The notes: generated by a model from the sequence alone, not told the origin. Shown: positions 19,673-32,135, counted from the stretch's first letter. The stretch is DNA of 64,000 bases from Selaginella moellendorffii (GCF_000143415.4 NW_003314304.1:926047-990046), one strand, 5' to 3'. Numbers and translations are program-made.

Positions 19673-22009
19673 ATGGCGGCTTCGTCGCTGTGCCTGATCG
19701 GCTGCGTGGCGCTGTGGATCCTCGCCGGCACTGCCTTGGCTGAAGATTTAGTGGTCGCCAAGCTTGATCGTCGGGTATGTTGCCACATTTCTCTCGAAAT
19801 GTTTTTGATCGGGATTTTCGCAGGTCGATCTGACATCGCAAGTGGCAAGAACCCTCGTTTCTTTCAAGGTAATTCAGTGCATTCTCAGTCATCCCTGGTA
19901 AATCTCGCTTCCACTTCCAGATCGAAAATTCCGGATCCGATCCAGCGACCAAGTTCTTGTTTGCGCTTTCCAAGGATCAATTTGACCATCTCGCATTTAT
20001 CTCGGCCGCGTCTGTGTCAGTGAAAGGCAAGTCGAGGACACAATCCGCGCCTCTAACCGTGAAAGAAGTCGAGAAGAAGGAAGATCCGAGCTCCGATGCT
20101 GTCTACTTCGAAATCTCTCTAGAGAAATCTCTAGAGCAAGGCCAGGCAGCGACCATCGATGTCCAGTACGCGCTTACACATACGCTGACGCCCTTCCCAC
20201 GAGAGATTCGTCAGTCCGAGACACAGCTCGTGCTATACCACGACTCGGCATACGTGCTTTCTCCATATCTGGTGAAGTTCCAGACAACTTTCTTCAAGCT
20301 TCCAGGCAGCCGTGTGGAGTCCTATACCAAAGTGGAGCCGACCAAGTTGGGAGACAAGGAGATCAAGTATGGACCTTACGAGAACGTTTCGCCCCTCAGC
20401 CAAGCACCTGTGACGCTCCAGTTTGAGAACAATCGGCCGTTTGCAGTAGTGGAAACACTTGAGCAGGAGATCGAGATCTCGCACTGGGGGAACGTGTATG
20501 TTACCGAGAACTATCACCTCAAGCATACTGGAGCACGTCTGAAAGGTGGATTTTCCAGGTTAGTCTGTAGATTATTCATTTTCCTCAGTGATTATTGGAC
20601 TAACTGAGCTTTTGCAGGCTAGATTATCAAGCTAAAGGAAACGGTGTTTCTGCCTTTCGCTATCTTGCCGCGATCTTGCCCCCACGGGCACACTCGATCT
20701 ACTATCGTGATGAGATTGGAAACATTTCTACTTCTCATGTCAGGAACGAGCCTAAAAGAGTAAGTATTTCGAATTCTTTCCTCTCGTGTTTTCGAGTGTA
20801 TGATTGTTTGATCTTGGCAGACGATAGTTGAGTTTGAGCCAAGATATCCGCTTTTTGGAGGCTGGCAAGTGAAGTTTACTTTGGGATACAGTGTCCCTCT
20901 CCAAGATTTTGTGTTTTTGGCTCCTGATGGAAGCCGCTACCTTAACTTTACCTTCGGTAGTCCTCTTGTCGACGTAGTTGTGGAGAAGATTACTACAAAG
21001 GTACTTAAACTTACTATTTTGTTCATGTTGAGCTGCTAACGCAATGGTTTCAGGTTGTTCTGCCCGAGGGATCAAGAGATCCCAGTGTGGAAGCACCATT
21101 AGCTTTGGATGAGCAACATCAGGAGGTATATAACTTGCTCCAGTTTAGTTGATGGTTAACAGGGTGGTTGTTTTTTCCAGGTGAAACATAGCTACTTAGA
21201 TACAGTTGGTCGTAAAGTCGTCGTCCTCACGAAGAAAAATGTTGTCGCCGAGCACAATGTACCGTTTCAGGTATGAGGTCTTCATAGACAGAAAAACTTG
21301 AGAAAATGATATCATCCCTGCAGGTCAAATACAAATTTAATCCTCTGGCCATGCTTGCGGAACCACTGATGCTCATTTTCGGCTTCTTCTGCTTCTTCTT
21401 AGCTTGCATGGCGTACTTGCACTTCGATTTTCCAATATCGAAGTCCTCTGCCGCTTACCAAGCTCGTCTCCAGCAAGAGGAGGTGAGCATATATCTAAGA
21501 GTCCTCTCTTTTCTTTTCTTTTTCTGACCGATAAATATCTGCTGTGACTAGGTCCTTGATCTTCTGCAACGCTTCCAAAAGCTCATGAAAAGACGGCTCT
21601 TCGAGGCTGAGAAGCTCGAGGCAGCATTGCGTGACCTCGCCCGTACCGGCGACGTTGCTCCTTGCAAAGCCAGCAAAAAACTAGTAGATCCAACGCTGTC
21701 CAAGGAAGTGAAAGCCATTCACGAAGCTTTGCAAGCAACTTCACGCTCGTCAAGTGTCAACTCAAAGGTAGGTTTTTTTTTCTTTCCATTCGTTTGTTTG
21801 CTAATTGAGGATCATCACAGGTGGAGGCCTTGATCACGAAAGAGAAAGAGAAGCACGAGAGGCTTCTCCAGAAGCTGAATCTCACAGTGGATTTGTACGA
21901 GAGGAAGATGAGCAGCAAGGAGATCGATTCACGCCTCGTTCCCCACGAGCAAAAGTACACTCACCTCAAATCGGAAGTGGCGGAGCTGATGGATAGCTTG
22001 GACGATTGA
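19673..22009 (+). CDS. OST1: Ribophorin I, subunit of the oligosaccharyltransferase complex
   Basis: Ten exons: 19673-19774, 19824-19868, 19921-20558, 20618-20759, 20821-21000, 21054-21125, 21181-21270, 21324-21482, 21552-21767, 21821-22009. They join in frame to 610 residues, the usual length of the family. Ribophorin I is a non-catalytic subunit of the ER complex that transfers the preassembled glycan to Asn of nascent proteins. A signal peptide (residues 1-23, ending ALA) precedes a large lumenal domain with typical blocks such as TLVSFKIEN, YALTHTLTPFPREI, ETQLVLYHDS, HWGNVYVTENYHLKHTGA, FRYLAAILPPRAHSIYYRD and PRYPLFGGWQVKFTLGY. One transmembrane helix lies at about 432-455 (PLMLIFGFFCFFLACMAYL) before a charged cytosolic coiled-coil tail. 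All introns are 49-69 nt with GT-AG ends. The gene looks complete and functional. Confidence 0.96.
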
Positions 22010-22277
22010 AAGAAAGGAGGAAGAAGAAGCACTCACACAGAACACCACAAGAATAATCGGACAATTGAAAAGACTAAGGTGTCTTAACATCTAACGAAGA
22101 ATGTTTCTAGATCATGCCAATGGGATTTACTCTCATTCCTGAGCACTAGTGGGTCTCTTCTGAAGCAATGCACGAGATTGCGAGAAAGTTTCTTATGGTT
22201 CTTTGTTTCTTACCATGGTAAGTGCGGGATCTTGAGGGAGCGAGGAGCCCAAATTCTGAGTTGAAAAGAGGGGTACG
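22010..22277. other. 3' region between ribophorin I and gene B copy 3
   Basis: Presumed 3' untranslated regions of two convergent genes. No coding sequence, RNA gene or clear motif seen. Confidence 0.4.
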
Positions 22278-24176
22278 TTACCTTGGTTGATTGTGAATCC
22301 GTGATGCCGTCGGAACAGCTGATGAGCATTGTGATGGCCGCGCAGCTAAAACCCAAAGCTCGGCTACTTCTAATGCCAGATCAATCCCTTCCATGGGTTG
22401 GGTGGTCGAGCTCTCCCCAGTCAAGCCATGGTCACTTGGTCTTGAGCTCATCATAGTGGTCACCATGTCCACGATCTTTGCAATGTCCAGCGCTTTCTCC
22501 TGCTCCTCGCTCAACAGCTTCTGGTCGTGGAGGCTGCACAGAATCGACATTGCATGCTTGCTCCTCTCGCCATCGTGATTATCCAAACCAAAGGAGAGCG
22601 CGCTCATGAGAACTGCTATAACATCGTCACTGCTACTGCCGCTTCCATCGAGCAGCGTTTCCAGGTACTGGCGATTCTTCCGGCAGAGAAGATCCAGCAC
22701 CCCTGCCGATTTGCTTCCTAGTGGATCAGCTTGGCAGGCACGGACGAGCTGGAACAATCCATGAATGACGCTCTTGTAGCCAGGGAGAAGATCACCATGG
22801 CTGGGATCATAGGCTAGCAATGCCGCGAGAGCGTCTAGAGCTAGCTCCTGGAGGTCCTGGGAGGAACAAAAGAGAGCATTTGCCAGGTACCTTGTCAAGT
22901 CGTGATTCTTTCTTAGTAGCGTCCTCAAATTCTTTGCGATCTTCTGCCTGGAGCTCTGGATCTCTGGCTCGACATCGACCCTGGCTGTATCATCTCTATC
23001 GCCATTGAAGGTATAGCGGAGGGAATCCTTCCACTTCTTGTGCGTATCCCCTCGAGCAAAATCAAAGTCCGCGATCACACTCGGCACGGGATTGGCAATC
23101 TCTCTAAATGCCGCAAGCTTTCCTAGCAACACCAGCACTGACTTGTTGGTATCCGGCTCTAGCGCTTTCACCAGAAGCGAGATGCCTGTGTCGCTGGCCT
23201 GGACAACTTGTGCCACAGCGAAGAACGCGTTCTCGTCCTTGCAGATCTCGGCCACTAGGGAAATCGCCGCTCGCCTATACGTGAGATAGTACTTGTGGCC
23301 CATGCACTCGAACAGCCGCTCCACAACTTCACGCTTAGATGCCAAGAGGAGCTTCCCACTTTGCTTTCTCTGATCTTCTTCTTCCCAGTGGCACACCGCA
23401 TCCAGCATCAGCAAGCTCTTCCTCAGCTCCCGGTTGCCTCTCGATTGCAAGAACTCGTTCGCGACGTAGTCGACCAAGTTCATCCTTAGCCCCTTGATGG
23501 CTCCATCTTTCAGCGTCGTCTCGTACACGGCAACGAAGAATTTGAACTTTGTTTCCAGAAGAAATCTCGGTCGGTTCCTGTTCTTCTTTCGCAGCTTGTA
23601 CCTCACTGATACGATCTGCCAGCAGCCGCGGTTGCACAGGAACAAGCTCGATTCCGCGATGACGATCGTGAAGAAGTAGATCATTGCCACGAACTCGTTC
23701 GACTTTGGATACTTGTAGTGCGGTGGTCGTAGCCAGTGGATCGAGGCTCCCAGGTTGAGGAGAGCCAAAAAGATCTCAGCGTTGTTCAGGGCTGTGTTGT
23801 AGATGATGCCGAACGAGCGCTCGGAACCAGCACTGTACCCGAATGCGAGAAGGCTGAGCACCAGCAGGAGGAGCACGAAGATGGTGAGGCCGACGTCCAA
23901 GAGGATTACCAGGACGATGGTGGTGAGTACGAAGAGAACGATGAAGAGTGCCTGGATGCGGGAGACCACCTTTGGTTTCTTGAAGCCTTTGGTCAGGTTG
24001 AGGAAGCGGAAGCTCCGGATACCATAGCTGACAAGCAGGACTGTGATGAAGTAGAAGTCGTTTTTGTCCATAGCGGTCACGAATCCCCCCAGGAGAACCA
24101 CAGTCGCCCACAGGAATGTCAACTTTCCCAAGTTCGTGGTGAACTGCTCCAGAGTTGCGAGCAACACAGCACCCAT
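22278..24176 (-). CDS. Multi-pass membrane protein with ARM-like C-terminal domain (gene B, copy 3)
   Basis: 632-residue paralogue of the genes at 4566-6470 and 12595-14547, with the same MGAVLLATLEQF start and NQPR end. The membrane half differs most: residues ~70-125 read as a fresh hydrophobic run (LFIVLFVLTTIVLVILLDVG, IFVLLLLVLSLLAFGY) without the leucine minisatellite, shared with copy 4 but not copies 1-2. The ARM-like half is well conserved. Upstream on the same strand it keeps only the last ~170 bp of gene A, so it was copied out of the gene A/gene B module with a breakpoint in gene A's last exon. Convergent with ribophorin I. Confidence 0.8.
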   Translation of the reverse strand: MGAVLLATLEQFTTNLGKLTFLWATVVLLGGFVTAMDKNDFYFITVLLVSYGIRSFRFLNLTKGFKKPKVVSRIQALFIVLFVLTTIVLVILLDVGLTIFVLLLLVLSLLAFGYSAGSERSFGIIYNTALNNAEIFLALLNLGASIHWLRPPHYKYPKSNEFVAMIYFFTIVIAESSLFLCNRGCWQIVSVRYKLRKKNRNRPRFLLETKFKFFVAVYETTLKDGAIKGLRMNLVDYVANEFLQSRGNRELRKSLLMLDAVCHWEEEDQRKQSGKLLLASKREVVERLFECMGHKYYLTYRRAAISLVAEICKDENAFFAVAQVVQASDTGISLLVKALEPDTNKSVLVLLGKLAAFREIANPVPSVIADFDFARGDTHKKWKDSLRYTFNGDRDDTARVDVEPEIQSSRQKIAKNLRTLLRKNHDLTRYLANALFCSSQDLQELALDALAALLAYDPSHGDLLPGYKSVIHGLFQLVRACQADPLGSKSAGVLDLLCRKNRQYLETLLDGSGSSSDDVIAVLMSALSFGLDNHDGERSKHAMSILCSLHDQKLLSEEQEKALDIAKIVDMVTTMMSSRPSDHGLTGESSTTQPMEGIDLALEVAELWVLAARPSQCSSAVPTASRIHNQPR

Positions 24177-24431
24177 AGATCAATCCCGCCGTTCTAGTTT
24201 TGCTCGCGCGATTTTACTCGAGTGTGTTTTGATCGGATTCTTCAGCGCTATACAAAAGCTTGGTCGTTCTTTGCGGCGAACGTGCACTGAGCTAGAGTTT
24301 CCAAGAACCATCATCACGCTGGAAAATCTCATCAGTAGGATATGACCGGTAAAATGTCTACCTCTTGTCAGTCGTCCACTTGCCGTATACAATTCGCGTC
24401 GAAAGAGCTCTCCTGGCTCTCAAAACAATCA

Positions 24432-24600
24432 CCCGCAGCAGTATTGACAACTTGATCTTGCTCCGTCTCTTCCAGTGGTGGCTTCACATAGCGGCCCAGA
24501 AACTTCTGCTTGTAGCGACAACGCATTCTAGCGTGCCTCTCCTTGTCTGCGCTTCCTTTCCAACTTGATGGTGTATCTCTCCTGCCTCTCTCCCTCTCTA
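24432..24600 (-). pseudogene. Tail fragment of gene A (last exon), beside gene B copy 3
   Basis: The minus strand encodes ERQERYTIKLERKRR, matching ERQERYNMKLERKRR near the gene A C-terminus, then shifts frame through a small deletion where the intact gene reads NKERLARM. Remains of the YKQKSLG and KPPPEETEQDQ segments follow in another frame. The rest of gene A is absent. Confidence 0.8.
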
Positions 24601-24625
24601 AAATTCACTCCATAAATCCTTGAAG

Positions 24626-25929
24626 AAATGTCGAGAAACAAAGGAAAACGAAATTGGAAACACACCTTATAGTGATGAATCTCTCCCAGAAGGACTGTTT
24701 GGACTGATGAAAAGCTTCCATTCGATTCTTTCGCTGTTGATATCACCATAAACGTAAGTCTAGCATAACCTTGTCACCATTATAGATACATGAGCAGCTC
24801 AGAGATCCCATCAATATCATTTTCGTCTGATTCACTTCAGCAGGAATCTTGGAATCTAAGTGTCCGCAAGAAGGGAGTGGGAGAATGCAGTTTTTTAATC
24901 TTCTAGTGGTTCTAGCATGAACATAGTGGTGCTGGATAACTTTGGCGCTCAGTTTCGTGTTTGAAGTTCGAGGTGTAAAGGGATAATTGGCTCACAATAG
25001 TTTATACCCAACTCTATTGGTGGATGAACAATCCAATTCTCTTCACAATGATAGATCACAATGATAGAAAGAGCTGACGTTGAAAGATAAAAAAAGCAAT
25101 GGCATGTAGCTCCTACAAGACTGAGCTATGCCACATTAATAATTCAACTTAGTTCCCATTGGTTTCCATAATTGGTTGTTTGAAAGCTATCATGTGTTGA
25201 AATTGAATTTACCTCCAGGCCCCCCCCCGAACCTAATGAGGTAACAAATCAAGGAAGCCGCACTAAGCTCAACAAGCAAGGAACAAAGCAAGCCACGTAA
25301 GCTACCTCAAGAGATTGTTCCATGATCCCACTTTCCTTGAATAGGCTGCAAATTATCCTTCATGAACAACACATGTCTACAATCAATCCTGAACCGAGTC
25401 CATCATGGGAGGAATAAGCATTTTGATATGCTTCGTCCGAAAACAAATTAGCTGAAGCATCTGTCAACAATCAACATAGTCGCTGATCTACTCATGAAGA
25501 TAACTCTTCCTATTCAGCAATTCATAAAACTTTGACTAAGTAACTTCATAAACACATTGCTCATTCTCTTGAGCTGGAGGAGCTCGTTTCCACTGGAATC
25601 CATGATCGATCCACCAAGAGTGGCACCGACGAGCACACCACTCAGAATCCTCACTCATCTTGACAAGCTTGGGAAAGACACAAACATAGTAAGGGACACA
25701 TTTGCAATCAAATCTTCAAGATCTGATCAGAGGAGCATAAAGATGTATAAAAGCCAGAGAGGCACCTTAAGCTTAATGCAATTCGAGTGTCCCTTGTTCT
25801 GTCACGAGGGCAATGAATTTCTAGCTCAACTCGTCTAGCACTGTGTATGTAGCAATTTTTTATGTGGAGAAGTCATGGACGATGAAGGGATCTGTCTAAC
25901 AGGGAGATGGGGCACAGCCACCAGGAATG
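24626..25929. other. Transposon-derived or unassigned AT-rich spacer
   Basis: No supported gene. The right part probably continues the Ty1/copia remnant described next (minus strand); a plus-strand frame at 25557-25838 is antisense to it. A C9 homopolymer sits near 25219-25227. AT content rises toward the right. Confidence 0.45.
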
Positions 25930-26400
25930 AAAGGAGAGCTGAAAATGCCTTGCTATGAGGGGCTTGTTAGCATGCTTGGGTCCAACAAAAACCTTCGAAT
26001 CCAAAGAGCCTCTTTTACTACTTCTGTTACTGCATTATATTCTGCTTTGCAAGTGGATAATGTAACCATTTGCTGCTTCTGACTGTGCCACGACATAACA
26101 GCATAACAAACCTTGAAAACGTACCCACTTGTAGATCATCTGTCATTGAGATCTCCTGTTAAGTTTGCATCAACGATTTCATATAGTTTGATTCAATGTC
26201 ACCTGACACTGTGCTCTTGTATGTGATATAGAATGCTGTACTTAGTTAAAGATTCGTTCAGTGACACTTTCCTGGATCTTGCATGAATTGACATACACGA
26301 GAGACCGCGACTGCTATGTTGGGATGGCTTGTAGAGGCCAGATACATTTAAGCTCCAACCACGTTCTGGTATGGCAGAGTTGCTATCTTCTGTTTCTCCT
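25930..26400 (-). mobile_element. Ty1/copia retrotransposon remnant (end of reverse transcriptase and RNase H)
   Basis: The minus strand, read with several frame changes, gives SHPNIAVAVSRVCQFMQDPG (copia C-terminal RT region, family pattern RPDIAxAVxxxSRFMxxP), then RRSTSGYVF-like residues, then MSWHSQKQQMVTLSTCKAEY and NAVTEVVKEALWIRR. The last is the copia RNase H signature (SWxSKKQxxVALSTxEAEY). Stops and frameshifts are present. LTRs were not found, so this is a decayed internal fragment. Confidence 0.8.
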
Positions 26401-26855
26401 CCGCAAAACGTGGAGCATCTGTCTTTGAGAGTTCCAGAGCAGCAATACGTGCAATGCACTGAGTGAGAAAATGTCAGTACTCCTTCAGAAAATTGAACAT
26501 TGGAGATATACTTATATTGATGTGCCTGTAGTACTTTGTGGTCCCTATCATGCAAGATTTGAGCAAAGGCCAAATAAAATCTTATTGAGATCAATCATTC
26601 TTAATTTTCTGAGATAGTTGTGTCTTGATTGTGTTATGTGGCATTGTTTGTGTTGGCTTCCAAGCTCTTGCTGACCATCGCAATGCAAGATTAAGCATAA
26701 AGGCAATGTTGTCATTATTCGGCTCCTCCTGTGGGTCACTTTATAACATGGGAGCGGCAAATATTCACTAAATGATTGAAATGACATATATTTATATGTT
26801 AAAAAATCTATATAAAAAATATCTATATTTATTTTAAATGTGTGAGGTCCATAAT

Positions 26856-26975
26856 ATTAGTAGTGCCATTAAATTAATTTCAATTTGGACCAGTAGCTTT
26901 TGTATATAAATTAGGGTTTTTGGGCTATTGATATAAACATTTCTATGTTTCACATTCCATATTTTATGCACTCAC
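26856..26975 (+). repeat. 5' LTR (recognisable part) of the Ty3/gypsy element
   Basis: Aligns with 30784-30920: shared landmarks are ATATTAGTA, CAATTTGGACCAGT (CAATCTGGACCACT in the other), TAGGGTTTTTGGG and CCATATTTTATGCACT. TATATAAA at about 26903-26910 could be its TATA box. The outer border is uncertain. Confidence 0.7.
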
Positions 26976-29900
26976 ATTGGTGGAGGAGAGGGGCAACTTT
27001 GATTGTCCTTGATAAGTGCTTAAATTTAGGATTTTGGTTTTTAATTTAGATCTAGCTTTTGCATCATCTAATCTTCCTTTCTTTATAATTTTTCTAATTT
27101 CTTCTCTTTTGCTTTTTCCTTTTTGTTCATCTTCATGGCGGAGCAATAGCCTTCTCTTCCTTTGACTTTAAAGTAATAATTGTTGCAATTGTTTGATGCT
27201 ATGTGGTTACAATTGAATAATTAGACCTAGTGATGGTGGCATTTATGGTGTATGATATAACTCTTCTTGCTCTTGTTGCCAATCCTTGCATCCATCATCC
27301 TTTGTAAAGTGATCAAACCAATGATATATATCATCCCCAAGATTCTTATGGAAGAACTCTAGCCACTTGTTTATGTGAGTTTCCTTCATGTCTCCAAAAA
27401 ACAGCATTGCAATGGTACAATAGTTTTAGCATAGCCACTCGTGTGGATTGGAGCTTTCTTATAGACATTTTCAAATGCATATTTGGACATACCAATGATT
27501 GTGATGATGCCTTTCAATAATTACATCATCTTTGTTAAAGGCCATCTGAGTCAGTGATGCAATTTAACATTCATTTTTTAAACTTGTTGCTTCATGTAGA
27601 GCCAAATATGTCAGAGCGGATCAAATTAAGAATGTTGTGGTTAATATTTTATCAAGGCTTTATACATACACTTGCTTCAACCACCATTGATAATGCTTTT
27701 TACCTATCACAACGTTATGAAACATTGTTTCTTCCACTTCTCACTATAAATTCTTCAACTCTATTTTCTATGGGTGATAGTCATGTTTTAATGGAAGTTA
27801 ATGCTACTGCTGCCCAAGTTCAAGGACAAGGGAGAGGACGTGGTTGTGGTTGTAATGTTCACTATTAGGTGTGTGATGAAGTTAGTCATAATTGTTGACA
27901 TTGTTAGCATTTTCCGGATTAGTAACTTTCATTTCTTAGGTGGAAACTTTGGCATTTACTATACCTTGTTGGTGCTACTGTAGTAGAAGGTCTAAACAAT
28001 GAGATACTTATAAGAAATGAAGAATCATACAAGTAGTGGAGAGTCTTTACACGAATAAGTCAATGACTCCTCCATTTTTTTTTATGAGTATTATCAAAGA
28101 GTTCACATAGCATTAGTTCATCTAGTGTTTATTTTCCATGCTCGTTTTTATAACAAGAGGTTTCCTATTATTCTTTTCATATTAGTTGATATAAGCTCCA
28201 ATTTATTTTCTATTGTTTAACTTGTTGCCATGCGTTGCCATCTATATTTGTGTTGTTTGGTAAAGTTAATTTTCATTCTTTATGGCAAAGGCTATACACA
28301 TGAATGTGCATAAAATGAGGTAAACCTAGTTGTGCATATGGGCGACCTCAAGCTTGAGTTGCAATCATTGTAAGTGGTGTCGAGTTAAGCTTTTAACCTC
28401 ATCCTTAGTATGGATTGGTTGTGGTGCAAGACTTTAAAGCTTTTCCCCCTTGTTTTATATTTCTTTATATTTCTTTTGTTCCTTTCATTTTTATTCTTCT
28501 TCATCCCTTTACTTTTACCTTTGCTTCCATCATTTTTGTCTTCTTATTACTTCCTTCTATATTTTTATCTTGTTCCTCTATTCCCTCTTCAAATCCCTCG
28601 GATAGTCTTTATGTTGTAATAGTTGATTATTTCATGAAAGAGTCTGCTAATCTCTTTGAATTTGATTAATCATTTTGGGCCAAGATTGCAATACGTCATC
28701 CTATTCCAACTAGGGATGCTTGTCTAATCAAGGTTCCTATTCGTTGTCGATCATAAAAAGAGTTTAAAATTTTATATGAAAACATCAAGAAGATGTTAGA
28801 AAAGGGTGATATTCAAAAGTCATAGAGTCTTTGGGGATGTCAACCTCATCTTGTGACAAAGCCTGATAGGAACATTTGTTTTTGTATTGATTATTGCTTA
28901 TTAAACAAAGTGATGATCTTAAATATATACCCTTTTCCTCACATTGTTGATCTCTTAAATCGTTTAAAGAAAAGTTGTTAGTTCACCAAATTAGATCTTG
29001 TTTTTGGGTACTGACAACTGGCAATGGCCGAGGAAGATGTTCTTAAGATTGTTTTTCATACATTGTTTGGTTTATACAAGTTCTTAGTGATGTTGTTTGG
29101 TTTGAACAATATTCTAATAATTTTCCAATGGATGATAGACGAGATTTTTTGCAATATGCCAAAAAGTGACTATTGACTTCATCAATAATGTCTTGATTCA
29201 TTTGGAGGGGATGTGGGAAAAACATATTCATGATGTTTGTAAAGTGTTAGATTAGCTATGGGAAGTTGGTTTAAAGTTGAAGCAATTGAAGTGTATGTTT
29301 GGGTCCAAGAATACAACTTATCTTAAATGATATACAACTGTTTCTAGGCAAGATATAGTATCTCAATTGTTTTATTGAACATCTTTTTTATCGCATTGCA
29401 CTCTTGCGAAAGTTGCTAAAATCATCAATGTCGTCTTTCATCTAATTTGTGGACTATGAGTGGGTATTTATGGATCTCAAAAAACCTATTGATAACTCCT
29501 TCATTTTTGGCATATCTTGACTACTATGAGGTGTGTTGATACAAAAAAGCTCAAGCGTATTTGGTCAATGTCATCCCATTATATATATTACCCATACATT
29601 ATAATTGGTGGAGGTGAATTACTCAATGACAGAGAAAGAGTGTTTAGCAATAGTTTGGGGTTTCAAGAAACTTCATATATATTTACATATTTCTTAGACG
29701 TTGCTAGAAGGTGATTATGTTGTAGTTACTTCGTTATTGAAATGAAAAAACTTGGTTGGTCATACTGCTCGGTGGGCTTTGAAACTTTAGATATATGATT
29801 TCAATATTGTCCAAAAAACAATAAACTTACTGGGGACAAAACAACAAATTTGGTTTTCGTGGCTTGTAATAGCAAGTTGTTAACCTGCAAAAATGACCGT

Positions 29901-30783
29901 GACTACAACAAGTTTATGAGCTACAAAATACTAGAAATAATTCCTCATTCGAAAGATAAGCTTAAATTAGGAGAAGAAGAGGAAGATGGAAACAATGTTA
30001 AAGATTGTGAGGTTGAAGATAATGATGATTTGTAGGATGTTTGATAGTTTATATATAATAAAAAGTAGTACATTACTAGATTTAAAAATAGAATATTCTT
30101 AGAATATTCACTAGAATATTTGTGAGTTCTTTTAGATAATGGTCCTGTATTTATGGCTGAGGTTTCAAAGGGATGATGCTAAAGCATATGAATTTTCAAT
30201 ATTCAGATTGGGATGATTATTTATTGTTTTTTCAGTATGCATATGTCATAAAGTTGTAAAGTTCTATTTGTGCTTTACTATATAAACTCCTTAATAATCA
30301 TGATCCGATACTACTAATAGAGTTGAGTTTACCTTCACAATTGCCACAATTTGCCGATGTTAGGTTTTGAGATTAGTATTTAATAAATATTATTCCACTT
30401 GTCCGAGTAGAGTCTGCTAAACACCTGAGCCACATACAAATGGGACAATAACAACACTACAACTCCTATCATCATCCACTTGTGGAGTACAAAGTGGATG
30501 ACTTGATATTAGTTTATTTTCCCAATCTTATAGTACGTAATTTGTCTAAGGGGCTCATTATTTAGTAGAAAGGACCATATTAAGTGTTGTGAAAAGGATT
30601 GTATTAGGTGTTGCAACAAGTTGGATTGCAAATTTATGAGGTTTGGCATAATGTCCAATATGCTAATCCTCTAGAAATTGTGCATGTACAACGGCTAAAA
30701 TGCTTTATACAAAGGGATCAAGAACAATTAACACCACCTATAGATCAAATCCCGTTCACTAGTGTATGGCTACAATGCAATAT

Positions 30784-30920
30784 ACTAATATTAGTATTGC
30801 GGGATTTTGATAGACATTGAATTGGTTTCAATCTGGACCACTTACTCTTGCAAATAAGCTAGGGTTTTTAGGTTAATTGATATTCACATTTTTGTATTCC
30901 ATTTCCATATTTTATGCACT
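30784..30920 (+). repeat. 3' LTR (recognisable part) of the Ty3/gypsy element
   Basis: Counterpart of 26856-26975, with the same landmarks ending in CCATATTTTATGCACT. It is cut at its right side by a TA microsatellite starting at 30921, so the true end is lost or expanded. Confidence 0.7.
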
Positions 30921-31005
30921 TATATATATATATATATATATACATATATATATACATATACATATATATATACATATATATATATACATATACATATATA
31001 TATAC

Positions 31006-31070
<65 letters not shown>

Positions 31071-31079
31071 TACATATAA
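30921..31079. repeat. TA/TATACA microsatellite
   Basis: About 160 bp of alternating TA with interspersed CA steps (TATATACATA units). Open frames through it on both strands (Tyr-Ile repeats) are artefacts. Confidence 0.95.
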
Positions 31080-31109
31080 AACTATTTTATGTGAATCTAT
31101 TACTGTTAA

Positions 31110-31935
31110 CATGACTTGAAGGCCAAAATAATGCTTAATTAGAACAAAAAAACAATGAACAAACAAAAAGAAATGATGATTCATTAGCCTTCACATTTTA
31201 GTAATATAATTTTGCAATGATCACCACTTTTTTAAATTCACACTATAGTTATATAATATAGAAATTAACACAGTTGATTATTAATTGTAGAGTATATATA
31301 ACTACCACAATATATTTAAATTTTTATAAAATAGAACACTCATAATGTATATAATTACAGATAGAAAAATATTACATAGTCATTACTAAATATCACTAAG
31401 TAAAATTTATTTTCTAGTTTTCTTTAGAACATTTTTCAATTCAATAACAACCATTTTAATTATGAATTATTTTAAAAAAATTTAAGAGCATCAGTGCGTA
31501 GCTCTATATTTGTTGTTACACTAGGATCATACACATCTCCTCAAGAATGCATGTCCATTTTGCAATTTAATTAGGACCACACAAGGGGCTAAGAAATTGT
31601 TAAAAGGGAGCCAATGTATTTGTCTAGTATGGGAGATGAAATAATACACTTTAGTTTATAACTAAAGAAGGTTCATACCTTGTGCCTTGGCTACATGTTT
31701 AAGTGAAAACATTGATTTAGCACTAGCCAACATTGGGGTGCTGGGTACTCAGGCATGTTTAACATGCTTTGGAGCATAGCAATTGGCTTCAAATTTTATG
31801 GTGGAGTCACTTTAAAAGTGAATAGCCTAAAAGCAGTATGTGCTTGTGAGATTTATTAAAAAGTTTCACTAAGTATTTATTTCATTAAAGAGATGTTGAG
31901 AATTCTCCTTAAGAGCTCCTTCATGAAGGATTTAT
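31110..31935 (+). repeat. AT-rich dispersed repeat, copy 1
   Basis: About 0.8 kb that recurs in the same orientation at 37600-38490. Shared landmarks include ATGATGATTCAT..GCCTTCACATTT, AGTATATATAA.TACCACAATATA, GGGAGCCAATRTATTTGT and a TTCATACCT..T..TTGGCTACATG block. No coding potential seen. Its right end abuts the inverted-duplication arm. Family unknown. Confidence 0.8.
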
Positions 31936-31951
31936 GGAGACTGAATTTTAG

Positions 31952-32135
31952 AGAGGGAGAGAGGCAAGAGAGATACAGCATAAAGTTGGAAAGGAAGCGC
32001 AGACAAGGAGAGGCACGCTAGTATGCGTAGTCGCTACAAGCAGAAGTCTTTGGCCGCTATGTGAAGCCACCACCGGAAGAGACAGAGCAAGATCAAGTTG
32101 TGAATACTGCTGCTCGTGAACAGATTCTTGGGTGA
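31952..32135 (+). pseudogene. Tail fragment of gene A, beside gene B copy 4
   Basis: The plus strand reads ERQERYSIKLERKRR, then shifts frame at the same small deletion as the left arm, and returns to GRYVKPPPEETEQDQVVNTA in another frame. The shared deletion shows that the two arms descend from one already damaged copy. Confidence 0.8.

Larger units (their letters stand above)
22278..24625 (-). repeat. Inverted duplication, left arm (gene B copy 3 plus gene A tail)
   Basis: This block reappears in reverse orientation at 31925-34255. Shared similarity includes gene B, the gene B/gene A spacer (the reverse complement of the 24180-24460 sequence is readable at 32100-32400) and the last part of gene A, ending with the motif AAGGATTTATGGA next to GAGAGGGAGAG. 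The arms are about 2.3 kb, separated by ~7.3 kb. Confidence 0.85.
26856..30920 (+). mobile_element. Degenerate Ty3/gypsy LTR retrotransposon
   Basis: Between two diverged LTRs the plus strand carries, in decayed form and in gypsy order, a gag-like region with CCHC-knuckle-like residues (CDEVSHNC near 27875), then reverse transcriptase. The RT blocks include CIDYCLLNKV, YPFPHIVDLLNRLK, FTKLDL, AMAEEDVLKIVFHTLFGLYKFLVM and LFGLNN (28860-29120). An RNase H-like stretch follows (near 29510-29790), then an integrase C-terminal tail (YEVWHNVQYANPLEIVHVQRLK near 30630-30700). Many stops break all frames. It cannot move by itself and is old, judging by LTR divergence. Confidence 0.82.
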
